DNA of 64,000 nt, taken from positions 220,218-284,217 of the forward strand of contig KL197733.1 in the NCBI GenBank assembly GCA_000697665.1. The letters run 5' to 3'. The DNA comes from Jaapia argillacea MUCL 33604 (taxonomy: Eukaryota > Basidiomycota > Agaricomycetes > Jaapiales > Jaapiaceae). Below, piece after piece: positions 22,892-34,600 of the stretch (within the stretch, counting starts at the first letter, position 1; every line of letters starts with the position of its first letter). The position numbers were made by a program, and so were the translations under genes. A model generated the notes under the pieces. It worked only from the letters and a program-made list of their open reading frames with translations, did no database searches and was not told the origin of the DNA.

Positions 22892-24398
22892 ATGGCCCGC
22901 ATTTTCTTCTCGGTTCTGGCCGTCGTCGTCGCCGTGGTCTTCGGTTTCTATCAGCTCCGTCTCAAACCTCTCTTCAACGTAGCAGGGGTTGGTCGCGTCC
23001 TCGAGCCTAAGGGAAATACGAACTGCAAAGCAGTTCCCCAGTTACAAGCATGCGAGAGTAAGCGCTTTGTCATTTTTTTTCAGGATTTCATCCCATTAAT
23101 GACCTGTCTCCACCCTAGAGATAATTCTGCACGCCCCTTCTGGTCTGCTGTACCTAGCATGCTCTACTCCTTCCAGCCGAACACACTGGACTCCTGCTGT
23201 CCTTCGTCTCAACGAGACCGGAATGTCCCAAAGTGACTACGTCGCGACCTACAACCCCGACACTGGCAAAATAACGCGACTCACGGTTCTGGGATTCACC
23301 TCCCTCAGAGGATTATCTCTGCATGGCATGGACGTCGTCCCTTCCTCGTCCAACCCGAACGAACTGTGGGTGTACTTGATTAACCATAGGAAACCTTTGG
23401 GAGGCGCAAAAGCATCGGAGGTTGGCGCGGATTCGGTTATTGAGATTTTCAAGACGGTTGTTGGAGGGACGTCGTTGACGCACGTTACTACTGTGGAGGA
23501 TCCTGTCATCTTGACCCCCAACGATGTCGTTGGATCTCCTACTGGCAAGAGTTTCCACTTTTCGAACGATCACGGTGCGAAGACAGGAATCGTAGGTCTT
23601 CGATTACCATTTGAATATTGCAGCTGACGCACGTATTATGATAGAGCAGGACCATCGAGCTTTATTTGACCTGGCCAAGGAGCTCCGTCGGATTCTGTCA
23701 CCTCGACAAAGGCTGCAAGATCGCAATCGGAAAACTCCCTGGTATCAACGGAATTACCAAGGCAAAGAACGACACATTCTACGTCCCGTCTGCAGGCGTA
23801 CCTGAACTTCGTGTCTTGGAGCGACAAGCTGATGACACTCTAGTTGTAACGGATATCATTCCAACTGGTGAGTTTCCTACTTTGCACAGTAGTAAGGTTG
23901 GTCTGACGAGCCTTACTTCTAGACCGCTTGATGGACAATGCTTCTGTTGATGAAGATGGTATTGTGTGGGCAGCAGGTGGGCATTATCTTTCCCATTTTC
24001 AACACAATTGACTAATCTCTGCCTTTCTAGGGTTTCCCGATGCATTACAAATGGTTGGTGAACACTTCGAGGACCCTACCATTCCTTCCCCATCATCAGC
24101 TCTCGCATTCTCGTTGAATACCGGGAAGGATGCTTATTTTGGACAAAAATTCAAGGTTGAAAAGGTCTGTTAATGATAACCCTGACTCCTACATCTGTTC
24201 ACCCAATGTACCATTAGGTCTTCGAGGACGATGGCAATGTGGCTTCGGGTACGACTACAGTCGTCCACGATCCTCGGAGAGGACTTCTCTTCCTCACCGG
24301 TGAGTTATCGCGAGAAGCGAAGAAATAAATTGACCATTAATTGATTACTTTTAGGTGTTTGTTCACCACATCTTACCGTCTGTAATGTCCGACAATAA
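22892..24398 (+). CDS. Paraoxonase/arylesterase-like calcium-dependent hydrolase
   Basis: Seven exons (22892-23057, 23119-23591, 23645-23867, 23923-23976, 24031-24164, 24218-24299, 24355-24398) give 391 aa. A hydrophobic segment at residues 4-20 (FFSVLAVVVAVVFGFYQL) is a signal anchor, as in paraoxonases. A six-bladed propeller of the SMP-30/PON type follows, with LHGMDVVPS, NDVVGSPTGKSFHFSNDHGAKTGI, which holds the family's Asn-Asp calcium ligands, and LPGINGITKAKNDTFYVPSAG. The last blade ends GLLFLTGVCSPHLTVCNV. Members hydrolyse lactones or aryl esters; the true substrate here is unknown. It lies on the plus strand in front of the oppositely oriented HWxxxM family island. Confidence 0.87.
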
Positions 24399-24522
24399 GA
24401 CCTACACTTGGAGAGCCGATGTCATATTTATATTAATGTCAAATGGATGTGAATTCTGCGACTCTTGTTCAGCTGGTCCCGCCGTCAACCCATCGAGTCT
24501 CAGCGTGGACACGGGACGGTAA

Positions 24523-25642
24523 TCAATATCTCATTGGACGAGTTGTGATGCATATATTCCCTACGATCGTCTTTTCGGGCCTGCTCTTCAGGGGTGCCAG
24601 GTCGGGGCACGAGTATGCTCTATGCATGGCCCTCAGCCCATCGGCAACATGTTCTTTAGAGCAGTGGGGAGTGATTTCATTAGCATTGGGGGAGGATGGG
24701 GGACTCATAATATATCATGTCCTACGTACCCTTCAGCGAATATCTCTGCCAACCCTTCCACATCCCAGAAAGCGTCGTTGAACTCATCCGGGCCACCTTC
24801 TGACTCCTTGACCAAATCCCATATTTTCTTGGCTTCCTTCTTGTTGGGGAATGCTAATAGAAGATCGATTTATTCCTCGACGATTCTCTCCAAATTGGGC
24901 CTCCTTGGTTTGCATGCGCCAGCTTCGCTATCCTCCTCGTCTTCGTCCATGACTGAGCCTGCACTGCGCAAATCTTCCTCGTCTTCGTCGACTCGCTCTC
25001 CATCTCTTCCCCACTTGGCGATCTCGACGAATCGCCACATCGTGCGCTTTCGTTTCATTTCCTCCTGGCGAGACATGCCGGCTGTCTTCTTGATGGAAAA
25101 CTTATCGTCATCTACGAGAAATTCCATCCAATCGTAGGCGTCGTCGAGCCAAGGGAACAAGACTTCAGCTTCTACCCAAACATACCGCTTGACGTGGACC
25201 AACGCTTCTTTGAGTACCGTGAAAGCCTTGGCACGTAGTTGTTCGGAGGCATGCGCCGAAAAGTGGGCGAAGATACTGCGTTTTGCGTCAAGAATGTCAC
25301 TACTCCGAGTCCGAATGCGTCCTTCGACGATGGAGAGAAGGTGAAGTAGATCATCTGGGCTTTCTGCTTTGATAAAGATGGAAGCGGCTGTCCAGTATGT
25401 TACGGACGGTCTTTTTGCGCCGTCGTTGACTATGAAGACATTCTGGCGTGTGACATCGAGCAGCAGAGGTTGCAGAGCAGGTGAATGATTGACCAGGGTT
25501 TCGTAGGTCCGCACGGTGGGAGAGGCCTCAAATGAGGCGATTCGATCCGAATTAAACATCCCAAGCAACGTTGGAACCGCAGCCAGCATCGCCGGTGTCC
25601 AGTGGGAGTCTTGTAAGTCGGACCCCTCTGGGCTAGATTCCT
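24523..25642 (-). pseudogene. HWxxxM-family pseudogene, 5'-truncated with stop
   Basis: The stretch from 25642 (an acceptor-like TTCGCAG then the third-exon start) is homologous to the third and fourth exons of the intact genes at 25877, 28055 and 37644. The first two exons are missing: only about 235 bp separate it from the stop of the next gene. It keeps DSHWTPAM, SFEASPTVRTYETLV and FWDVEGLAE. A TAA at 24872-24870 lies where all three intact genes have a conserved Trp (..E/D-W-x-x-x-L-L), and homology continues past it. The last exon (HVADGLRAM.., 24653-24523) does not join in phase. So there are at least three lesions. It could still yield a truncated protein, but I regard it as dead. Confidence 0.78.
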
Positions 25643-25876
25643 CTGCGAAGCAGTTACCATGGAGGGACCACCGAGGAAATTTGTGTAAACGCCACAGGCG
25701 CGTACGCGTTGTTTGGTTTTTGCAAACAACGATCATCACCATCAGCAAGCTGGACACCGTGTCATCACAACCACCAGCCAATGCCATTAAAATCTACAGT
25801 AACAGTACGCACCCAGTAGCGTCCAATAATAATGTAAAGTTCTTTAACGTGAAATTTCTACCACGAATGAACAAAC

Positions 25877-27783
25877 CTATCTCATCCGCATCGGCATGGT
25901 AGTGATTGTGAAGCTGCCGATGGTGGTGCTCTTCGGTTGCTTCTTCTGGAGAGTAGCAAGATCGGGACAGAGGTAGGTATCACAGACGGCCTGGAGCCCG
26001 TCGGCAACGTGTGGCCTGGAGCATCTAAGACCAGATTTATCGTTCAGTGCTAACTCGCAACTGAGGACAGCAGAGATAGGTTACCCGCTAATAAGAGCCT
26101 CAGCAGCACCATCCACATCCCAGAAGGGGTCCGTGACCAAGGGATCACCAGCGTCCCGTTTGACTCTCACAGCATCCCAGACTTTCTGTGCTGCATCCTT
26201 ATCAGGCCAATCAAGGAGAATACCCACCCACTCTCTGATCGTCCTCTCCAAGTCTGGTCTCCTCTCGCCCTTGATCTTCTGGTAGTCGCTGTCGTCTGAA
26301 TCCACCCCCCTCATGTCCTCATCGTCGTCATGACCATAACCCCATCCTTCGTTATCCTCACCGCGCTTGGAAACCTCGACAAACCTCTCCAAAATTCGTT
26401 CGCGTTCGCTTTCCTCTTCATAGGATAACCCGGCCGGCTGCCTCGCGGAGAATTTCTCGTCATCGATTTCCCAAGAGAGCCAGTCATGAGCGCTGTCAAG
26501 ATAGGGGAAGACGTCGCTCGCTTCATCCCAGACAGCCCTCTCAGCTTGCAGTAGGCAATCCTGGATGATGGATAGAGCCTTCTGTCTGAAGTCCGGAGAG
26601 TCTTGGCGCGAAAAATAGGAGACAATTTGGCGTTTTGCTGCGAGGATATCAGGCGTATTCCGGTGTTGCATGGAAGATGTTCCGAGCAGACGTGTCACAT
26701 CCTCCATTGATCTCGCTTCGATGAATATGGCTACGGCTGATGCGTAGGTTATCGTTGGATCATGATGTTGGTCGGCGGGAAAGATATGTCGACGTGTGGA
26801 TTCCAGGAGAGCGGGTTTCAAGGCAGGTGATTGTCCGACCAGTGTTTTGTATGTGACAACATCTGGAGCGGCTTCAAAGGATGCGATGCGTGACTTTGTT
26901 AGAGCGTGGGAGAGGGAGGGGACTGCAGCTTTCATATCGTCAGTCCAATGGGAATCGTGGAAACTATAACCATCGGTGTTTGTTTCCTCTGAACATGCAA
27001 TCAGTGAAAGCGGAAAATCGAAGGGAAAGGAAAGAACACACACCATCATCAACTCTTATCATACCCTCGACATCGCTGGTCAACTTAAGCCTCTTGATAT
27101 CGGACATAATAGCGTTAGTGACATTGGCAGGGCATCCATGGGCCAGAGCGGAAAGCGCCATCTCTCTCCATAACCAATGGAGGGCATGATCAATGTTGGC
27201 ATATTCTTCTGCGTAGACAACGACTTCATCAGACCTTTTGATGGTCACTGTGAAGTCCATATCGCTGAATGTGCTTCTGCAGATCCATGTGTCAACAGGT
27301 CTCCAAGCGAAAGTTGACCACTCACCGACTGTCCGTATTCCCTACCCGGTCGATAATGCTGGTGCAAAGGACGAGGCATTTATGGATCAGAGGAATCTCG
27401 ATCCCTCTTTCCACTCCAACTCTCCACAATGTAGGTAACCACCCGACCACCTCTTCTGCAATCTCAGTCATCATTTCCGCTTGCTCCTCATACCCCTCTT
27501 TCCATTCTCTCTTGACATGCTTCAACAACCCCTTCAGACCTCCCTCGAGGCTCTCCTCGTGCCCGTCATAATCGATGGCATCCATTAACTCCTGGACTTC
27601 TTCGCCCTCCTTTTTGATATCTTGGACAGCGCGAAGTATCAACCTACATTGGTCGGAAGGCAAGGAGTCCAGTACTGGATAGAGGTATTTAGCCAGTAGT
27701 CTCGCGAATTCATCCTCAGGCAAGGATTCGGAGACGGCTCGTAAAGCAGCACCAGGAGTCGAAAGATCCAAGAGAGAGCTCAT
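25877..27783 (-). CDS. HWxxxM-family protein, intact copy 1
   Basis: Four exons (27783-27326, 27264-27044, 26988-26085, 26024-25877), 576 aa. I do not know this family. Residues 1-150 form a helical domain with SESLPEDEFARLLAKYLYPVLDSLP and a WLPTLWRVGVERGIEIPLIHKC helix. Exon 2 codes a compact unit with DHALHWLWREMALSALAH. Exon 3 starts with the shared HDSHWTDDM, then SFEAAPDVVTYKTLVGQSPALKP and long helices. A very acidic stretch (GHDDDEDMRGVDSDDSDY) precedes a conserved WVGILLDWPDKDAAQKVWD helix. The last exon has HVADGLQA. It has no signal peptide, membrane segment or catalytic motif. Exon phases are identical in all intact copies. The start was chosen by alignment with the copies at 29986 and 39622. 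Confidence 0.82.
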
Positions 27784-28054
27784 GGGCGAAATGGGGAATG
27801 CAGGCAATGGACAGCAAGTCAAAGGGTCTTGGTCGACGAAGACGAGGGGATAAATACGAGTGCTCGCAGGTAATTGCAGACAAACACGAGTTCTCGGAGG
27901 TAAGAACGGGCTGGGGCGCGTCGAGACGCGTCGTTTACCACCTCAAATTACTAGGTTGTACATAAGAAGACTCCAAAATGACATGATGCATGATGTGCGA
28001 TGTATGCAAGATGTAAATGCATAATGGACGTGCGCCTCGTGAGATCTGAACCTG

Positions 28055-29986
28055 CTAGTGCGCGCCTGACCATCGAGAAGATTGCCCGCTGATTCGGACA
28101 ATCTTTCCAGTTAACCAGACTATGCTTCTTGACCTCTCACTCTCAAGAGTCGTGAGGTCGGTGCATAGGTATGCTTCACGCATGACTGTGAGCCCATCAG
28201 CGACATGTTGTCGGGGGCACCTTGAAGAATAGTCGGATTGGGATCAGTATCGAATCCACAAACGCGCGTACGGGGGTATGGGGGAGAACATACCCTGCAA
28301 TCAGTGCATCCGCAAGACTATCGATATCCCAGAACGGATCATTCACCGGCCCGCCCACCGCAGTCTTCCTAATCCTCACCACATCCCAAATCGCCTGGGC
28401 CTCCAACTCATCAGGCCATCCAAGGAGAGCATCCATCCAATCCCGTAGAATCTGCGCGAATTCCGGTCTCCGAAGGGTGATAATTTGGCGGTAATCACTG
28501 TCGTCGGACTCCACTCCATGGATATCGTCGACGTCGACGGACGAATAACCCCAATTCTCTTGGCGTGAACCAAATCTCGCGATGGTCACGTACTTCTTGA
28601 ATATATCGTGAAGCCTTATTTGGACCCCAAGAGCCATTCCATCGAGGGGCTGGGCAGTCACCGTTCCCGAATCCAAGTACTCTTGGAGAAAATCGTCGGC
28701 GTCGTAGAGATATGAGAAAACGCCCTCCGCAGCATCCCAAGTGTACTTCACCAATAGTTTCAGAGTGTCCTGGAGGACCGAAGCACCCTTCTGACGTAGC
28801 TCCGTCGACGTATGCCTCCCAGCATATTTCACTATGGCGAGTCTGGCCGAGAGGATGTCCTGATTTTGATCAAGGTCACCCGGACTGACATCGAGAAGAT
28901 TCCTCATGTCATCTGTCGCCCCCGCTTGGATGAATATTTGCGCAGCAATTGTATAATCCAATCGAGGATCTTCGCTGAGAGGAAACACTCGCCGACGTGT
29001 GGATTCCAGTAACGCCGGTCGGAGAGAAGGAGATTGCCGTACAAGTTTATCAAAAACATCAAGAGATGGTGTGTTTTCGAAATCGGACATGCGAAGGATC
29101 TTCAACCTTTCGATAAGAATCGGCTCGGCAGCCTTCATTGCATCAGTCCAATGGGAGTTGTGAAGGGAAAAGAGGAAATCGTCTTCGTCCACCATGGGCT
29201 CTGTCAAGAAATTAGGCGTAGCTGAAGCAAGGGTTGGCCTTCACAGACCATCACGGGAGGGCAACAAGGCCCTGATGTCATCAGTCAGGTCCCACTTTTC
29301 AATATCCAACAGAATTGCATGGGTTTCTTCGGTGGGAAGATCATGGACGATAGCAGATATCGCTATCTCTCTCCATAGCCAGTTCATGATGTGTTCGACA
29401 GGAGTGGAACTCTCTCGAAAGATCTTGGTACCATCAGAGCTTTGGATGATTACACTGATTTCCAGTTCCCCAAAATCAGCCCTGTGATATGTCAAGGACT
29501 TAAGAACGGCATTCATTCAACTGGTGTGGGTTATCCAACTTACCGGGGAGTTGCCCTCGACAGGCGACGGAAGACATCAGTGCAAAGAGAGATGCATTTG
29601 TGAATCAAGGGGATCTTCATCCCTCTCTCCACCCCAACGCGCCACAGGGTCGGGAACCACTTCGCCGCCTCATTCACAAAACTACCAACCATCTCCGATT
29701 GATCCTCGTAATCAGTCAAGCCCCTCTTGACCTTTCTGGTAATGGCCTTCAACTTCGCCTCGAACGCACGTTCATGACCAGGATAATCAACCGAGGCAAG
29801 GAGATCTCGAAGATCATCACTTTCCTCCCTCAGATCTGCCAAGGCGAGAGGGATCCTAGCTCCGAAATCTGAAGGCGGAGAATTGAGAGCCGGATAGAGG
29901 TGCTTAGCTAGTAGCTGAAGAAAATCTTCTGCTGGTAATGTTTGAGAAATCGAACATAATGATTCACCTAGACGGGGGGTGGCCAT
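28055..29986 (-). CDS. HWxxxM-family protein, intact copy 2
   Basis: Exons 29986-29544, 29481-29249, 29200-28294 and 28220-28055 give 582 aa, with the same four-exon plan and phases as the copies at 25877 and 37644. The N-terminal domain reads SISQTLPAEDFLQLLAKHLYPAL; exon 2 has EHIMNWLWREIAISAIVH; exon 3 starts SLHNSHWTDAM and has LRPALLESTRRRVFP, an acidic DVDDIHGVESDDSDYR and DWMDALLGWPDELEAQAIWD; the last exon has HVADGLTVM followed by a longer, unrelated tail. Upstream in-frame ATGs exist, so the start could be further 5'. About 250 bp of its 5' part recur as a fragment at 35.9-36.2 kb. Confidence 0.82.
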
Positions 29987-31599
29987 GGCTTTCGTGAAGA
30001 AACCTGACGGCGAACCGTCCACGCGTTCGTTGTCCATCACAAATAAAGCGCACGCGTCTGTGGCTGATACTGTCCTTCTCCATTTCCAGTCCCATCCCGC
30101 CAACTCCAGTTGTCTCGTGACCGCCGACATACCACCACGCACCAGCAAGCCTCAAACAGCCCAGCAGATAGCCCCGGACTCGGACCACGCTGCCGCCTCC
30201 AACTGCCCAGATACTCCTCCGGATGACCACGACCACCCAGCAAGCCTACACTCGGAAGCGCTACTTGTGGTGACCCTTGTCAAACCGTCTCCTTCTGCCA
30301 TCATCCCCACCGAAATCGAACCTAGGCTGCGATTAAGATTCAAGGGTAAAGGTGACTTTGTGAGCACCATGTCTTGGGATCGCGTTCATCCGATCTGAAC
30401 ATAATGTCTAGCTCTGCTTCCTCCTTACTCCTCTAAGGAAAAACTCTTGCAGCGGTGACCAAAATTCCCGTGCTGCTATTACTTTCGTTGAGAAGTACCC
30501 TGACTGCCGGGTCATGGTCCTCGTTGACATGCACTCTATACCGGGTTCCGGGAACATTGCGTATGGTGGGGGAGATGATAGTCCGCTCCATACAACTTTG
30601 TCAGCCATAAGTCCTTCTCACCCAATGGTGCTTTGCTCGTTAATCTGAGTTTTCGCCGTCTGCACTTCAGGTCTTGCAAGCATTTCTGGGTTCTACCCTT
30701 TACCGCCATCTCCCGCCTTCAAAAAGGATGAAGGGCTTGTTCTTATTGGTTTGCAGGGCTACTCTGAATATCCCTTGGTCCAGGGAAGGATTGACTCGCC
30801 TCGTAGAGCCGTGAGTGATTTTAGTGGCAACACATAAGTCGTTCTGACATGCCCAGGAAATGCTTTGACCGTGTCGTGGGTTTTACCGGCGACTCCGTAG
30901 TATCACTTACTATCTACTGGGGCCTCCTGGGGACCATGGAAACCATTGCAACGACCAACTGCACCCCAATCGAGGCTGTTGAATTTGGATTAGACCACGT
31001 CCGGTTTTATGCAAGTCTAATCGTCGTGTGTAATCCTGTTTTACCCCTCGCACCATTCCAACGCCTGACCACAGGCGACAAGGCAGGAAAATTCTTCAGC
31101 ACAGTCCAGTCGCATTCGGGACAACATGGGCATCAAGTTTGTCTGTGTGAAGACCCTTGGTAGGTGGTTTCACCACAGGTTGGCACAACCCACGAGGCTT
31201 GGCTTGGCCGCCACTCTGCGCCGACCTGGAAGGGTTGCGCTTCTGGCAAGTGTTCCGTTATCCTCCTATTGCATGGGACTGGAAGGACATGGCTAATAAA
31301 GCAAGGGGATCGGCTTTATACACGTCCTCCTGGGATGCGCAGACGGAATTGTGGGAGAGACATGGCGGTTCACAAGAGGCATACAGTAGCTGCCTATCTC
31401 ATTCAAATGTAGTCGCGATGATTATTCCAGCGTGAAGAGAAGGGAAAGTGACCTCCAATATTATCTTTTGTCACTACTCGTCAACGGACCTTCCACCTGC
31501 CGATCCCACCTGTGATGGTCCTCTCCATTCTATGGGATTCATCTGTTTATCATCGATCTGGAGTTCCTCATATGGGGACATTGAGGTAGAGTCATAACA
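29987..31599. other. 1.6 kb with coding-like but unassigned stretches
   Basis: Several plus-strand pieces look coding by composition: about 30450-30610 (with DCRVMVLVDMHSI), 30672-30815 (SGFYPLPPSPAFKKDEG) and 30850-31430 (NPVLPLAPFQRLTTGDKAGK; PPIAWDWKDMANKARG). They do not join into one intact frame with plausible introns and I recognise no family. This is probably a decayed gene. Confidence 0.4.
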
Positions 31600-32030
31600 G
31601 CCCGGTTTGCTCTCATCCCCGCAATGCTCTCAGCCTATCTTCTCTGATGTGACTTCTCTTCCAATTTGTGGATCGTTTCTCTCTGAATCGGCTCCTTGTT
31701 TCCGTAGCACTTCCACATCATTGACGTCGTTGGGATACCGAGGAACATCCAACTTAAACAGTTTATCATGGTATGATGGTCTTTCTCTGGTTCGTTCACT
31801 GCTCATGTGCACGCATCTAGCATCCTCACCTAGATGTCAGTTAACTCCAGCTTCGAAGCCAAGTGTATGATGTTAGTCGCCCCCCGAATCTGTCAAGGAC
31901 TCACTGGTAGCCTGAGTTTGTATGTGTCGCGAAACATACCTTCCCACTCAACGCTCCTGACCGATTTGCTGCTTCACAATGAAAGTCATTTTCCGTCAAT
32001 ATTAATAATCCCTTGGCCCATTTTGTGTCT
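31600..32030. repeat. Orphan copy of the secreted-protein upstream module
   Basis: GGGATACCGAGGAACATCCAA (about 31733) through ATGTCAGTTAACTCCAGCTTCGAAGCCAAG to a CATTTTCCGTCAAT..CCTTGGCCCATTTTGTGTCTTGG end matches the upstream region of the secreted-protein gene at 36769 closely, and those at 32847 and 35017 more loosely. No secreted-protein gene follows; the copy runs straight into a fragment of the HWxxxM family. Confidence 0.7.
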
Positions 32031-32190
32031 TGGATTCCCAGTTTCGGGTAAAATGCGGGTACTCCTGACGGCAAAGAGTGCGGGATTTAGGGAGCTGGGG
32101 AGACGAGAGTTTCGTGCATATGAGTCGATGGAAGGGGAGGCTTCGAAGGAAGAGTCTAGACGTGTGACTGTGAGGGAGCAGATGAGGAAG
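32031..32190 (-). pseudogene. Fragment of an HWxxxM-family third exon
   Basis: About 160 bp (TTGGATTCCCAGTTTCGGG .. GGAAGGGGAGGCTTCGAAGGAAG) align with the region near 38560-38720 of the intact copy at 37644-39622, with small indels. On the minus strand it corresponds to the SFEASPS..YE.LV / PALLA part. It is not translatable as a gene. Confidence 0.75.
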
Positions 32191-32314
32191 TGATGTAGGA
32201 AGATGTCGATACGTCTCTACTTTGGACAGTCACTCGCTTGGTTCGTTGAAATAACATGTGGTATGCTACGCCGTCCCACATCATACATTGTCAAGAAATT
32301 GATACATCTTATAT

Positions 32315-32847
32315 CTAGCAGTTGTTTCCATCGCCATAGTAATCACCCTTTAGCTTGGCGCAGTACAGCTCAGCCGCCCTGCAAAAGACGTTGTTCCTAA
32401 CGCAGACGCGACTACCATGACTCGAATCATAAGGGCTGCACCTCGTGAACTCTGGCTTGCAATAAGCAAAGTCATAAGGTGTGGAGGAGGCGTCGTAGTT
32501 TGCGATTGGAACATTGCGGCACGTAGCGAAAGTAGGACCATCGAAATTGACGTCAAACTTGACGTCGACTTGCTTAGCGTAGCCACAGGAAGAGGCCTAC
32601 GACAAGGGAAAGGGTGAGTACTGTTCCAGAGGTGAAAGTGAAGGCAGATCCACCTCGGTTGCATTGCCAGCAGCATCATTATCAGCGCGGATCTTAACTG
32701 CAGAGTTGTCACTAGAGGATCAGGGGCATGTTAGCATTTCGTAGGTTGGCTTCTGGAATAATGAGATGCGAACCTGGCAACGGCCACAGAGTTGGCAAAA
32801 GAAGCCGAAAAGGCCATAGCAGCGAACACAAGAGCGGCAGGTTGCAT
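32315..32847 (-). CDS. Small secreted cysteine-rich protein 1
   Basis: Exons 32847-32774, 32711-32654 and 32596-32315 on the minus strand give 137 aa. A signal peptide is clear (QPAALVFAAMAFSASFANSVA). Exon 2 codes a short acidic pro-like stretch (KIRADNDAAGNATE). Exon 3 codes a mature domain with eight cysteines (SSCGYAKQ, FATCRN, AYCKPEFTRCSP, SRVCVRN, FCRAAELYCAKLKG, GDGNNC), enough for four disulfides. This copy has a DASS insertion absent from the other two. The family is unknown to me; size, secretion signal and cysteine content are those of fungal effector-like small secreted proteins. It is transcribed away from the paralog at 35017. Confidence 0.87.
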
Positions 32848-33545
32848 TGTTGTGATAGAAAGGTAGGCTGATTACGGGTAGGCGACGACTGTCTGAAGAT
32901 GCTCGTCAGTCCGTCGTAGACTTTATACCCCAGGACCAGGCGTCATTGATTGGAAGCGAGCAAACATATCGGTTGGAGGCGAAGTAGCTGAGATGAGCGC
33001 AGGGCAGCCAGGCGTAGAAGCCCATAGAAGGAGCGGAGAGGTCAGCGTAAGATGACTTCCATTGTGAGGTAGTGTCCCGGTCGGAAACATTGAGTGAGGG
33101 TTACGTTTCGGCGGCTGCAGGGACGCAATGAGTCCTTGACAGACCCCATGGAAGGACACCAGAGTCGAGCAGACCTCCCACACTTAGCTTCGAAGGTGGA
33201 GTCTCTTGACATCTTGGTGAGCATTTCAGAATGTGTGGTGGAGCCGCCGCGAATTCTTGGAAGAGAAGCTGGGGCTGCTACTAAGGTGCTGACTGACGGC
33301 GAAGACCTCGACGCTCTCGATTCGCGAGGTAGCGCTATCAGTCTTTCTGCGTAGGATGAGAGAGCCTTAAAAGCTTCTGCGGCAGGAGGTAGATGCGAAC
33401 GGTGAGAATGGGGATCTGGTCTGGTACGAGGGAGTTTTGATATTGAAAGTGGCAGTGAATGAACTCTGCCATGATGCAATGAAGAACCGGGCAAGTTGAT
33501 GGTGTTTTTCGGTATCCCGAGCACGCAGAAGTGCTCGGGAAAAAA
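32848..33545 (-). repeat. Upstream module of secreted protein 1, inverted copy
   Basis: Read on the minus strand, this region matches the plus-strand upstream region of the gene at 35017, from GGGATACCGAAAAACAC through ATGTCAAGAGACTCCACCTTCGAAG to the TATA box and the ATG. It differs by an insertion of roughly 230 bp after GAAAAACAC. The two genes and their upstream modules form a head-to-head inverted duplication. Confidence 0.8.
32921..32927 (-). promoter_or_regulatory. TATA box of secreted protein 1
   Basis: TATAAAG on the minus strand, 80 bp upstream of the ATG, in a GGGGTATAAAGTCTAC context shared with the gene at 35017. Confidence 0.7.
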
Positions 33546-34600
33546 AGAGTCACCCCAGAGAGCCGATCAAGAGTTGGGAAAAGCGAACACGTAATATCTA
33601 AGAGCAGAAAAGCCTCCAGGTACCACATACGCAGCAGGTGCAGGTCGACAATATACAAAAGAACCCAACGATGGCAGACAAATGGAACATGGGTATCGTT
33701 GTCGTAACATGAGGAAATCACTTGACTCGGGAGATGTTTGTCCAGGAAGAACGGAGCAAGCGAGTTGAGGTGGTACTTCTGACCGCCAGTGCTAGGCTTC
33801 GCTGTCCAAGTCTTCTTCTTATCCTTGTCCTTCGACGCTAGAACAGCAGCTCGTTTACCTTCCATGCCTCCTCCCTTCTACCAACGTATCTGCCATAAGG
33901 CGGCGGTTCTTGCAATTCGAGCAAACTTTGGTGGTTGCCAAATGATGAGACATCTTTGGAGATTCGCGTGCAGCAAGAGCATCAGCAGTAGGGCGGGCTA
34001 ACAAGTCATCGTCAAGAATCCGTTGCTCCATATCAGGATGCTTGCGAATATGGGCACCAACGTTTGGAGCAGTAGATAAAGGCGCAGAGATGCAGGTGGC
34101 CATGTTGTCACGGATATGTGAGAGTCCACGCGACCGAACATTCATGAGGACAACGGAGAGAGGAAAATATCCTTGGTGGGGATACCCTTAGAAGGACTAG
34201 TGTTCCGTTTTTTAGTAGCGAGTGGTAAATGCCTCCTGGATATGGATGACTTGGAGAAGGGGGCCATCCTTCTCGTGACGCGTGACGTGTCGTCAGCGAT
34301 GCCCGCAGTGGTTCCCAACGGTGTACTAATCCTGATACAAAAGAATGGAAGACGAATGGAAGATGACCTTCGGCGGTGTCGATTGTTTGGCGCTCGGACT
34401 CAGCCGGGAACCTAACCCCAAAATCCCGCCTCCACGGCCTTCGTCCTCATTATCGACGAAGATATTCCTTCGGATTCTTCTGCCTATGGTCGGCCTGCAT
34501 TTGCTTCTTATATGGTGCATAGAGGCTTTGCTGCTCTTGGATATTACGTGTCCGCTTTTCCCAACTGTTGATCGGCTCTATGTTTCCCGAGGACTTCTGC
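33546..34600. other. Centre of the inverted duplication, no assigned gene
   Basis: A minus-strand open frame (34145-33855) overlaps by frame change another that starts at about 33865 (KDKDKKKTWTAKPSTGGQKYH). Both have coding-like codon use but I know no match. Parts near 33560-33640 and 34480-34600 are copies of each other in opposite orientation (TTGGATATTACGTGTCCGCT-like). A small unknown or broken gene may lie at the axis. Confidence 0.4.

Noticed and set aside
23641-23831. GAGCAG acceptor at 23651 in the paraoxonase-like gene
   Set aside because: It would break phase; TATGATAG at 23644 keeps frame and the family sequence.
34037-34145. Possible zinc-binding CSNCKNRR motif gene at the inverted-repeat centre
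   Set aside because: Only one Cys pair is present and the frame ends at once; not enough for a gene call.
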